NCBI RefSeq assembly: GCF_009720365.1
Contig: NZ_ML769314.1
Location: 766,707 to 830,706 of the forward strand
DNA: 64,000 nucleotides
Direction of reading: 5' to 3'
DNA from: Catellatospora paridis
Lineage (GTDB): Bacteria > Actinomycetota > Actinomycetes > Mycobacteriales > Micromonosporaceae
A program made the position numbers and the translations under genes. Shown piece by piece: positions 50,523 through 58,338 of this stretch; position 1 is the first letter of the stretch; the number at the start of each line of letters is the position of its first letter. Under the pieces are notes generated by a model. It was not told the DNA's origin. It made no database searches and worked only from the letters and a program-made list of their open reading frames with translations.

Positions 50523-51497
50523 GTGGTGGAGCGCGTGGAACCGGTCGCGGCGGTGCAGTCCGCCCCGCTGGAGATCCCGCACGCCCGGCTCAGTGGACTG
50601 GACCGGCCGGACAGCGTGCTGGTGCGGGTACGCGCCCAGCTGCCCGAGTTCACCGGGGCCCTGCAGCGCGTCGCCGAGCAGGTGCTGACCGACCCGGCGG
50701 GCGCGGCCCGCGCCACCATCGTCGAGCTGGCCGAGCGCTCCGGCACCTCGCCCGCCTCGATCACCCGCTTCTGCCGCGCCCTGGGCTTCGAGGGATACGC
50801 CGATCTGCGCCTGGCCATCGCCGGCGAGACCGGCCGCGCGGCCCGCTCCGCGGGCTGGGCCGAGGACATCGGCCGGGCCATCGAGCCGGGCGACCCGCTG
50901 GAGCGCGTACTCGCACAGATCATGGCGGCCGACACCCAGGCGATGCGCGACACCGCCGCGATGCTCGACCTCGCCGAGGTCGAGCGGGCCGCGGCCGCGA
51001 TCTCCTCGGCCAACCGCGTCGACATCTACGGGGCGTCGGGCTCCGCGCTGGTCGGCGCCGAGATGCAGTTCTCGCTGCACCGCATCGGCATCGCCGCGTG
51101 GACCTGGCCGGACGTGCACAACGGCCTGGCCAGTGCCGCGCTGCTGCGCGAGGGCGACGTCGCGCTGGGCATCTCGCACACCGGGCAGACCCGCGAGACC
51201 GTGGAGATGCTGGCCGAGGCCGGCTCGCACGGCGCGGTCACCGTCGCGCTGACCGGCTTCCCGCGCTCGCCGCTGGCCGAGCTCGCCGACATCGTGCTGC
51301 TCACCGCGAGCCAGGCCACCTCGTTCCGCCCCGACGCGCTGTCGGCGCGCCACCCGCAGCTGGTGGTGCTGGACCTGCTCTACATCGCGGTCGCCCAGCG
51401 CACCCACGACCGCTCGCACGCCGCGTTCCAGCGCACCGCCCGCGCGGTGGACGCGCACCGTTTCAGCAACGGCCAGAGCAAGGAGGGCGACCTGTGA
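50523..51497 (+). CDS. RpiR/MurR family transcriptional regulator
   Basis: 324 residues. N-terminal helix-turn-helix of the RpiR type (ATIVELAERSGTSPASITRFCRALGFEGYADLRLAI, ~64-100) and a C-terminal SIS domain (YGASGSALVGAEMQFSLHRIG, ~176; GISHTGQTRETVEML, ~222) that binds phosphorylated hexosamines such as GlcNAc-6-P or MurNAc-6-P. It heads the second importer operon and is divergent from the GlcNAc kinase, so the sensor ligand is likely the kinase product. GTG 50523 has AGGAGAA 5 nt upstream. Confidence 0.92.
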   Translation: MVERVEPVAAVQSAPLEIPHARLSGLDRPDSVLVRVRAQLPEFTGALQRVAEQVLTDPAGAARATIVELAERSGTSPASITRFCRALGFEGYADLRLAIAGETGRAARSAGWAEDIGRAIEPGDPLERVLAQIMAADTQAMRDTAAMLDLAEVERAAAAISSANRVDIYGASGSALVGAEMQFSLHRIGIAAWTWPDVHNGLASAALLREGDVALGISHTGQTRETVEMLAEAGSHGAVTVALTGFPRSPLAELADIVLLTASQATSFRPDALSARHPQLVVLDLLYIAVAQRTHDRSHAAFQRTARAVDAHRFSNGQSKEGDL

Positions 51498-51555
51498 CCG
51501 CCCCCGCCGCCGTGCTGTCCATGACCGTGCTCGACCCGATCGAGCACTGGGCCGA

Positions 51556-51587
51556 CACCACATCGGGCAATGCCGCCCGGTGTGGTG
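51556..51587 (+). terminator. Hairpin between rpiR and ngcE2
   Basis: CACCACATCGGGC (51556-51568) pairs with GCCCGGTGTGGTG (51575-51587), one mismatch, loop AATGCC. It may separate regulator and transporter expression. Confidence 0.6.
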
Positions 51588-51716
51588 CCGCACTGCAACC
51601 CGGTGCGGCCGGGTCCGCCGCGGCCGCGGGTCCGCCCGTGACCGCGACTGCTACAGGCACCGCCTCACCACACCCTCGAGTCACTATCTCAGCGACCCGA
51701 AACTGAGGAGACAATG

Positions 51717-53135
51717 ATGTCCAACCACACCGACAGCCCGTCGGCCCTGAACCGTCGCAGCGTGCTGCGCCGGACCGCGGCCGTCGGCCTGCTGGCCACC
51801 CCCGCCGCCGGTCTGCTCTCCGCCTGTGTCGGCGGCGGTACCGACGAGCCCACCACCCAGGCGACCGGCCAGGTCTCCGCGGAGAACCCGCTGGGTGTCT
51901 CCGTCGACACCCCGGTCGAGGTTGTGATCTTCGATGGCGGTCTGGGCACCAAGTACGCCACCGACGTGCACGTGCCGTCGTACCAGAAGAAGTTCCCGAA
52001 CTCGAAGGTGACCTTCTCCTCGACGCAGGAGGTCTCGACCGCCCTGCAGCCGCGGTTCGCCAGCAACACTCCGCCGGACATGGTCAACAACGCCGGCTCG
52101 AAGCTGATGGACCAGGGCAAGCTCGTCGAGGCCGGCCAGGTCGCCGACCTGACCGACCTGTTCGCCGCGCCGTCGCTGGACATCGCGGGCAAGACCGTTG
52201 CGGACACCCTGATCCCGGGCACCATCGAGCAGGGCACCTTCAACGGCAAGCCGTACGTGCTGAACTACGCCTACACCGTGTTCGGCCTGTGGTACTCCGG
52301 CAAGCTGTTCAAGGACAACGGCTGGACCGCGCCGACCAGCTGGGCGGACTTCACCGCGCTGCTGGAGAAGATGAAGGCCAAGGGCATCACCCCGTACTCG
52401 TACGCGGGTGCCAACGCGGCCTACTACCAGTACCTGGTCATCCTGACCACGGCCGCCAAGATCGGTGGCCCGGACGTGCTCAAGGCGATCGACAACCTGG
52501 AGAAGGGCGCCTGGACGAACGACGCCGTCAAGCAGGCCGCCACCCTCTGGGGCGAGATCGGCGCCAAGTACGGCAACAAGGCTCACCTGGGCCTGAAGCA
52601 CACCGAGGTTCAGCTGCAGCAGAACCAGTACAAGGTGGGCTTCTACCCGTCGGGTTCCTGGCTGGAGAACGAGCAGTCCAAGGACACCCCGGCCGGCTTC
52701 GACTACCAGGTCGCCGCCATCCCGGGTGCCACCGCGTCGGACAAGCTGCCCGCCACGGGCCTCTACGCCGCCGCCGGTGAGATGTACTTCGTCGCCAGCA
52801 AGGGCAAGAACGTCCAGGGTGGCAAGGAGTACCTGCGCCACATGCTGTCCAAGGCCGGCGCCAAGGGCTTCACCGAGCTCACCAAGTCGCTGACCGTCGT
52901 CACCGGCGCGGCCGAGGGCCTGACCCTCTCGCCCGGTCTGACCTCGGCCAACGCGGCGCTGACCGCGGCCGGTGCGGCCAACTTCAGCTTCCGCTGGGAC
53001 GCCTGGTACAAGAACCTGGACGACGAGTGCCGCGCCGCCACCAACAAGCTCATGTTCCAGGGTGGCACCGCCGACGAGTTCTGCACCCGTATGCAGGCCG
53101 CGGCTGACAAGACCGAGAAGAAGTTCTCCCGCTAA
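51717..53135 (+). CDS. ngcE: NgcE-like sugar ABC transporter substrate-binding lipoprotein, copy 2
   Basis: 472 residues. Tat lipoprotein signal NRRSVLRRTAAVGLLATPAAG with lipobox LLSAC. Mature part: PVEVVIFDGGLGTKYATDVHVPSYQKKFP, VLNYAYTVFGLWYSGKLF and GFYPSGSWLENEQ, colinear with copy 1 (42037) throughout. Likely ligand GlcNAc or chitobiose, supported here by a kinase and RpiR regulator beside it. ATG 51717 is preferred to ATG 51714 because GAGGAG then lies 6 rather than 3 nt upstream. Confidence 0.87.
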   Translation: MSNHTDSPSALNRRSVLRRTAAVGLLATPAAGLLSACVGGGTDEPTTQATGQVSAENPLGVSVDTPVEVVIFDGGLGTKYATDVHVPSYQKKFPNSKVTFSSTQEVSTALQPRFASNTPPDMVNNAGSKLMDQGKLVEAGQVADLTDLFAAPSLDIAGKTVADTLIPGTIEQGTFNGKPYVLNYAYTVFGLWYSGKLFKDNGWTAPTSWADFTALLEKMKAKGITPYSYAGANAAYYQYLVILTTAAKIGGPDVLKAIDNLEKGAWTNDAVKQAATLWGEIGAKYGNKAHLGLKHTEVQLQQNQYKVGFYPSGSWLENEQSKDTPAGFDYQVAAIPGATASDKLPATGLYAAAGEMYFVASKGKNVQGGKEYLRHMLSKAGAKGFTELTKSLTVVTGAAEGLTLSPGLTSANAALTAAGAANFSFRWDAWYKNLDDECRAATNKLMFQGGTADEFCTRMQAAADKTEKKFSR

Positions 53136-53162
53136 ATCCCCCCGAAGCCGGAGTAGTTGATC

Positions 53163-54068
53163 ATGCGGCAAGGTAAATACCCGTTCGTCATCGGGTTCCT
53201 GATCGCCCCACTTGCCCTTTACGGCATGTTCGTCCTGCGCCCGATCGCCGCGGCGGTCCAGGTGTCCATGACGAACTGGAGCGGTCTGTCCCCGAATTTC
53301 GATTTCGTCGGCCTGGAGAACTTCCAGAAGCTCCTGGACGACGACAAGGTATGGCTGGCAGCCAAGCACCACGTCTTCCTGCTGGTCACCTTGCCGGTGA
53401 TCACGATCGCCCTCGCCCTGTTCTTCGCGTTCCTGTTGAACATGGGCGGGGGCACCCGCGGCGGCATGATGACCGGGGTCTGGGGGTCGAAGTTCTACCG
53501 CGTGGTGTTCTTCCTCCCCCAGGTCCTGGCCGTCGTCATCGTCGGCGTCATCTTCGGCCGGGTGTACGCCCCGGACGGCAGTGGCGTCCTCAACCGCTTC
53601 CTCGAACTGTTCGGCGTGGACGCGGTGCAGTTCATGGCCGAGTACGGCCTCTGGTCGATCCTCGGCGTGCTGGTCTGGCAGGCGGTCGGCTTCTACGTGG
53701 TGCTGTTCGCCGCGGGCATGTCGAGCATCCCGGCCGAGATCTACGAGGCGGCCGTGATGGACGGCGCCAGCCGGGTCACCATCTTCTTCCGGGTCACCAT
53801 CCCGCTGCTGATGGAGACCGTGAAGGTCGCCTGGGTGTACCTCGGCATCCTGGCCATGGACGCGTTCGCCCTGGTGATGGTGCTCTCCATCGACGAGGGC
53901 GGCCCGGACGGGGCCACCACCGTGCTGCCGGTGCAGATCTACAAGTCGGGCATCCGGGAGTCGGACTACGGCTACGCGTCGGCGCTCGGCGTGGCGCTGG
54001 CCGTCTTCACCATCATCTTCGCGGTGCTGTCCCTGCGTGGCGGCAAGCGCAACGCGGTCGAGCACTGA
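53163..54068 (+). CDS. ngcF: Sugar ABC transporter permease, NgcF-like, copy 2
   Basis: 301 residues, six membrane helices (first: YPFVIGFLIAPLALYGMFVL). EAA loop: SIPAEIYEAAVMDGASRVTIFFRVTIPLLMETVKVAW. ATG 53163 has GGAG 9 nt upstream; a TTG at 53157 is an alternative. It lies 27 nt after ngcE2 without a strong intercistronic hairpin, unlike copy 1. The aligned EAA loop and the first helix agree closely with copy 1. Confidence 0.88.
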   Translation: MRQGKYPFVIGFLIAPLALYGMFVLRPIAAAVQVSMTNWSGLSPNFDFVGLENFQKLLDDDKVWLAAKHHVFLLVTLPVITIALALFFAFLLNMGGGTRGGMMTGVWGSKFYRVVFFLPQVLAVVIVGVIFGRVYAPDGSGVLNRFLELFGVDAVQFMAEYGLWSILGVLVWQAVGFYVVLFAAGMSSIPAEIYEAAVMDGASRVTIFFRVTIPLLMETVKVAWVYLGILAMDAFALVMVLSIDEGGPDGATTVLPVQIYKSGIRESDYGYASALGVALAVFTIIFAVLSLRGGKRNAVEH

Positions 54069-54080
54069 GCGGGGTCTGTC

Positions 54081-54947
54081 GTGGCAAACAAGTCTGAGAA
54101 GCGCAGCAGCGCCGGCGTCCTGAACAAGCTGTCCCACGTCGCGCTGGCCGTCTGGGCCATCCTGATCATCTACCCGCTGATCTTCACGTTCCTCGCGGCG
54201 TTCAAGAACAACACCGAGATCTTCATCGGCAACCCGTTCGCGCTGCCGAGCCACTGGGACTTCGGCTCGTTCGGCCGGGCCTGGACCGAGGCGAAGGTCG
54301 GCACGTACTTCCTGAACAGCCTGATCGTGGTGTCGATCTCGACGTTCGGCACCATGCTGCTGGGCGCGATGGCGGCGTACGTGCTCGCGCGGTACGAGTT
54401 CATCGGGAACAGGTTCATCTACTTCCTGTTCATCGCGGGCCTGGCCTTCCCGGTGTACCTGGCGCTCACCCCGCTCTACATCGTGGTGCAGGAGCTGGGC
54501 CTGCTGGGCACGCACACCGGCCTGATCCTGGTGTACATCGCCTACTCGCTGCCCTTCACCGTGTTCTTCCTGGCCGCGTTCTTCAAGACGCTGCCCAACG
54601 CGGTGGCCGAGGCCGCGATGATCGACGGCGCCTCGCACACCAAGCTGTTCTTCCGGGTGATGATGCCGATGGCCAAGCCCGGCCTGATCAGCATCACCAT
54701 CTTCAACATCATCGGCCAGTGGAACCAGTACGTGCTGCCGGTCTCCCTGCTCCCCGGCGGTGCCGAGGGCCAGGAGAAGTGGCTGCTCACCCAGGGCATC
54801 GCCAACATCTCCACCGCTGCCGGCTACCAGGCCGACTGGCCCGCCCTCTTCGCGGCACTGTCGATCGCGATCATCCCGATGATCATCGTCTACACGATCT
54901 TCCAGCGCCAGATCCAGTCCGGCCTCACCGCCGGCGCGGTGAAGTAG
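54081..54947 (+). CDS. ngcG: Sugar ABC transporter permease, NgcG-like, copy 2
   Basis: 288 residues; the N-terminus is about 25 residues shorter than in copy 1. EAA loop TLPNAVAEAAMIDGASHTKLFFRVMMPMAKPGLI; C-terminal FQRQIQSGLTAGAVK. GTG 54081, 12 nt after ngcF2, weak ribosome-binding site. Perfect terminator 16 nt past its stop, so the operon ends here without ATPase or hydrolase genes. Confidence 0.9.
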   Translation: MANKSEKRSSAGVLNKLSHVALAVWAILIIYPLIFTFLAAFKNNTEIFIGNPFALPSHWDFGSFGRAWTEAKVGTYFLNSLIVVSISTFGTMLLGAMAAYVLARYEFIGNRFIYFLFIAGLAFPVYLALTPLYIVVQELGLLGTHTGLILVYIAYSLPFTVFFLAAFFKTLPNAVAEAAMIDGASHTKLFFRVMMPMAKPGLISITIFNIIGQWNQYVLPVSLLPGGAEGQEKWLLTQGIANISTAAGYQADWPALFAALSIAIIPMIIVYTIFQRQIQSGLTAGAVK

Positions 54948-54963
54948 CTCCCTCCGCTTTCCC

Positions 54964-54997
54964 GGTCAGGGCGGTCTCGTATGAGACCGCCCTGACC
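54964..54997 (+). terminator. Rho-independent terminator of the second importer operon
   Basis: Perfect 15-bp stem GGTCAGGGCGGTCTC/GAGACCGCCCTGACC (54964-54978, 54983-54997) with a 4-nt loop, followed by TTTTC. Confidence 0.93.
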
Positions 54998-55005
54998 TTT
55001 TCGCC

Positions 55006-55653
55006 TCAGTAGGGGCGGGCCACGGAGCAGTAGGCGTAGAGGTGGGTCTGGGGTTGGGCGTCGACGGTGGGCAGGGCGGGTTCCCAGAGGTCGGTGACGA
55101 GATCCTCGACGGTGAAGCCGTGGCGGTTCAGGAGATGCCTCAGGTCTTCCCGGGGGTACGCGGTCAGGGGCACCCGAGTGCCGAGGAAGTCGCGCATGAG
55201 GTGGTCCGAGTCGCCCTCGACCATGCCCAGGGCGAAGTAGCCGGTGTGGTCGAGGACGTGGTGGATGTCGTCGAGGGCCTTGTCGATGTCGGCCCGGGAG
55301 AGCATGAGCAGCGAGAAGAAGGCCGCCACGCCGTCGAAGCGCTGCTGGGTGGGGTGCAGGCCGTCGAGGTCGAACAGGTCGCGCTCCACGAAGATGGCCT
55401 CGGGCACGGTGTTGCGGGCCAGTTCGAGCATCACGGGTGAGGTGTCGATGCCGACGACGTGGCAGCCGCCGTCGATGAGCTGGCGGGCGGTCGGGGTGCC
55501 GGCGCCGCAGCCCACGTCGAGCACCAGCGGGTGCTGCCGGTCGGAGAGCCGTTCCAGCAGCCACCGGCCCGCGGCGAGCTGGCCCGGCCGGTCCGCGAAG
55601 GCCTCGCTGTAGGTCGCGCCGATCCGGTCGAACACGGGCCTGGATTCGGTCAT
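55006..55653 (-). CDS. SAM-dependent methyltransferase (class I)
   Basis: 215 residues. Motif I is LVLDVGCGAGTPTARQL (~43), then GCHVVGIDTSPVMLELA (acidic end of strand 2), and VAAFFSLLMLSRADIDKALDDI (motif IV region). No second domain, so the substrate is a small molecule or unknown. ATG 55653 is followed by MTESRPVFDRIGATYSEAF; upstream the same frame runs open through the polymerase gene on the other strand, which is not coding. Ribosome-binding site weak (AGAAG). Confidence 0.85.
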   Translation of the reverse strand: MTESRPVFDRIGATYSEAFADRPGQLAAGRWLLERLSDRQHPLVLDVGCGAGTPTARQLIDGGCHVVGIDTSPVMLELARNTVPEAIFVERDLFDLDGLHPTQQRFDGVAAFFSLLMLSRADIDKALDDIHHVLDHTGYFALGMVEGDSDHLMRDFLGTRVPLTAYPREDLRHLLNRHGFTVEDLVTDLWEPALPTVDAQPQTHLYAYCSVARPY

Positions 55654-55728
55654 GACTTCTATATAGCCGCATCCCGCCGGGCCCGGAGCTGATTCGGGAT
55701 GTCCGCCCCGACCAGCACAATGGGCGGC

Positions 55729-57381
55729 GTGACGGTGATCGCGGTGGTGGCGGACGGCAGCGGCGGCGGCCGACTGCGCCCGCTGGACGCCGCGGGCGAG
55801 CCCAGCGGGCGCGACGAAGCCGTGGCCGACCTCGCCGCGGCCGTCGCCTCCCGTGAGCAGGATGGCGGGCCGCGGTGGCTGTGGGGGTCGACGGAGCAGG
55901 TCTACGGGCCGCTGCTGCCCGCGGGGGTGCGGGTGCGCCGCTGCCATGACGTCGAGCTGGCCGAGGTGCTGCTGATCGGGTACGCCGGGCGCTACGGCGA
56001 GCCGCGCTCGGCCGCCGCGGCGTACGCCCGGCTGACCGGTGCGCCGGTGCCCGCCGATCAGGCGGCGCGGCCCGCCCAGCCGCCCGGAGACCTGCAGGGC
56101 ACCCTGTTCGGCGACACGCCCGCCCCGGTCGCGGTGCCGGACGGCGTGGACCCGCTGGAGGCGCTGGCCGCGGTGTATCGCGACCAGCTCGCCCGCACCG
56201 CCGCCGTCGGGCACCCGGCGCGGATGCGGCTGCTGATCGCGGCGGAGTCGGCCAGTGCGCTGATCGCCGCCGAGATGGGGCACACCGGGCTGCCCTGGCA
56301 GGCCCGCGCCCACGACGAGATCCTGGTCGGCCTGCTGGGTGAGCCGTCCCCGGTGGGCGGGCCGCCGCGGCGGCTCGCGGAGCTGTCGGGCCGGATCGCC
56401 GAACTGCTGAACGCGCCGGGGCTGCACCCCGACTCGCCGGCCGAGCTGCGCAAGGCGCTGCGCCGGGCCGGGATCGAGGTGCCCAACACCCGGTCCTGGG
56501 TGCTGCGCGCGGTCGACCACCCGGTCATCGAGGTGCTGCTGGAGTACAAGGAGCTCTACCGGATCTGGACCGCGCACGGCTGGAGCTGGCGGGAGCAGTG
56601 GGTGCAGCAGGGGCGCTTCCGGCCCGCGTACGTGCCGGGCGGGGTGGTCACCGGACGCTGGGCCACCCGGGGCGGGGGAGCGCTGCAGATCCCCAAGGCG
56701 GTGCGCGGCGCGGCCCGCGCCGATCCGGGCTGGCGGCTCGTCGTCGCCGACGCCGGGCAGTTGGAGCCGCGCATCCTCGCCGCGGTGTCCGGTGACGCCG
56801 GGCTGGCCCGTGCCGCGGCCGCAGGCGACCTCTACGCGGTGCTGGCCGCCGAGGCGTTCAAGGGCGACCGGGCGGCGGCGAAACTGGCCCTGCTGGGTGC
56901 GATGTACGGCCAGACCGGCGGCGCGGCGGCGCCCGCGATCGCGGCGCTGCGCGGCAGCTACCCCAAGGCCTGGGCGTACGTCGAGGCGGCCGCGCGCACA
57001 GGCGAGACCGGCGGCCTGGTGCGCTCCTGGCTGGGCCGCACCTGCCCGCCGTCGGCGCTGGAGTCGTCGTGGACCGACGAGGGTGCGTCGGGCCGCTCGC
57101 GGGGCCGGTTCACCCGCAACTTCGTCATCCAGGCCACCGCCGCCGAATGGGCCGCCTCGCTGCTGGCCACGCTGCGCGCCCGGCTCTGGAACACCCGCGC
57201 CGAGCTGGTCTTCTTCCAGCACGACGAGGTCATCGTGCACTGCCCGCAGGACGAGGCAGACCTCGTGGTGGCCGCCCTGGAAGCCGGGGCGAAAGCGACG
57301 GGCGAGCTGCTGTTCGGCAGCTCGCCCGTGCGGTTCCCGCTCACCGTCGCCGTCGTGGACTCCTACGGCGACGCGAAGTAG
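55729..57381 (+). CDS. PolI-like bifunctional 3'-5' exonuclease/DNA polymerase
   Basis: 550 residues of family A polymerase without the 5' nuclease domain. The N-terminal region (~1-270) is a weak DnaQ-like exonuclease fold with few catalytic carboxylates recognisable. The polymerase part has VTGRWATRGGGALQIPKAVR (fingers/motif), motif A VVADAGQLEPRILA (Asp, but Gln-Leu-Glu-Pro instead of the usual SQIELR), O-helix KLALLGAMYGQ, and motif C FFQHDEVIVH (His-Asp-Glu). Start GTG 55729 is preferred: CACAAT lies 7 nt upstream as in leaderless genes and the product begins VTVIAVVADG; ATG 55699 or 55720 are alternatives. Confidence 0.85.
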   Translation: MTVIAVVADGSGGGRLRPLDAAGEPSGRDEAVADLAAAVASREQDGGPRWLWGSTEQVYGPLLPAGVRVRRCHDVELAEVLLIGYAGRYGEPRSAAAAYARLTGAPVPADQAARPAQPPGDLQGTLFGDTPAPVAVPDGVDPLEALAAVYRDQLARTAAVGHPARMRLLIAAESASALIAAEMGHTGLPWQARAHDEILVGLLGEPSPVGGPPRRLAELSGRIAELLNAPGLHPDSPAELRKALRRAGIEVPNTRSWVLRAVDHPVIEVLLEYKELYRIWTAHGWSWREQWVQQGRFRPAYVPGGVVTGRWATRGGGALQIPKAVRGAARADPGWRLVVADAGQLEPRILAAVSGDAGLARAAAAGDLYAVLAAEAFKGDRAAAKLALLGAMYGQTGGAAAPAIAALRGSYPKAWAYVEAAARTGETGGLVRSWLGRTCPPSALESSWTDEGASGRSRGRFTRNFVIQATAAEWAASLLATLRARLWNTRAELVFFQHDEVIVHCPQDEADLVVAALEAGAKATGELLFGSSPVRFPLTVAVVDSYGDAK

Positions 57382-57404
57382 GCCGTGCTCTTACCGAGGC
57401 CGCG

Positions 57405-58217
57405 TCAGACCTCGATGTCGAAGCGCTTGAGCAGCGCCGGGGCCAGCAGCCCCGCGCCCGCGACCAGCGAGATCACCGTGAACGCGGAGCGCAGCACGGT
57501 GGTCTCCACCTTGCTGCCCGCCTCGATGGCAAAGGTGTCCGGCAGGCCGATCATGCGCCACATGCGCCGCCCGGTCGGGATCGGCCACAGGATCGGCACC
57601 CCGGCCCGGGTCACGATGTCGCCCATCAGGTGCACGATGCAGCCGACCCCCACCGCCAGGCCGATCATCGGATACCCGCGGTTCTCGCTGGGCAGGAAGT
57701 TGAACGCGAAATAGGCCGCGCCTGCCGAGGTCAGCGTCACGATGACCCAGCCGGCCCGGTCGGCCCACTTGTCGAACAGCCCGCGCAGCGCGAAGCCGAA
57801 CATGAAGAACAGGATGCCGATCACCGCCCACCGGCCGAACCTGGTGCACAGCCAGATCGAGCCGAAGCCCATCAGCGCCGCGAACGGCAGCGTGTGGGTC
57901 AGCGTGCGGTGGCCGTTGTGCCGGTCGGGGTCCTTGCTCAACTTGGTGGCCGTGTACACGCCGACCGAGATCTTCTCGATGACCTCGGCGACGAACAGCG
58001 AGGCCACCCCGAAGCTGCGGGAGACGGTCGAGCCGCCCTGGCCCTTGGTCACCTTGCCGGACATGTCCAGATCGGGCAGCAGCGCCCCGCCCGCGCACAC
58101 CGCGGCGCCGACCGCGATGGTCGTGGCCGACTGGGGATAGTCGAAGAACTGCGCGGCCACCCAGGACCCGGTCAGCCACGTGGCCGCGCCGGACAGCGCG
58201 TGCTGTGGACCCATCAT
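57405..58217 (-). CDS. DUF457/YdjM-like metal-dependent hydrolase, membrane
   Basis: 270 residues, about five to six membrane helices. Metal-type motifs GPQHALSGAATWL (~4), HNGHRTLTHTLPF (~103) and CIVHLMGDIVTRAGVPILWPI (~196) match the YdjM/LexA-regulated inner-membrane family. In several members a phospholipase-like role is suspected but unproved. ATG 58217 (or 58214) has GGGGAGG 11 nt upstream. Unlike Gram-negative homologues no LexA box is visible. Confidence 0.85.
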   Translation of the reverse strand: MMGPQHALSGAATWLTGSWVAAQFFDYPQSATTIAVGAAVCAGGALLPDLDMSGKVTKGQGGSTVSRSFGVASLFVAEVIEKISVGVYTATKLSKDPDRHNGHRTLTHTLPFAALMGFGSIWLCTRFGRWAVIGILFFMFGFALRGLFDKWADRAGWVIVTLTSAGAAYFAFNFLPSENRGYPMIGLAVGVGCIVHLMGDIVTRAGVPILWPIPTGRRMWRMIGLPDTFAIEAGSKVETTVLRSAFTVISLVAGAGLLAPALLKRFDIEV

Positions 58218-58338
58218 GATGTTTGATTCCTCCCCTGACCACCACAACGTCGCGTTGCGATCAACGTCGCACACTGTGTCAAACAAGGGCGTCCGGATGC
58301 AATCGGCCGGATCTCCATAGCAGACGGTTGCGGCGGGG

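Noticed and set aside
51494..51706. 71-codon frame starting GTGA at the rpiR stop, running to the ngcE2 RBS
   Set aside because: Low-complexity Ala/Thr/Gly/Pro product, spans a hairpin (51556-51587), no family; the overlap is likely chance.
55006..57240. 744-codon minus frame joining the methyltransferase with upstream sequence
   Set aside because: Only the last 216 codons show methyltransferase motifs; the rest lies opposite the polymerase gene, whose motifs are clear.
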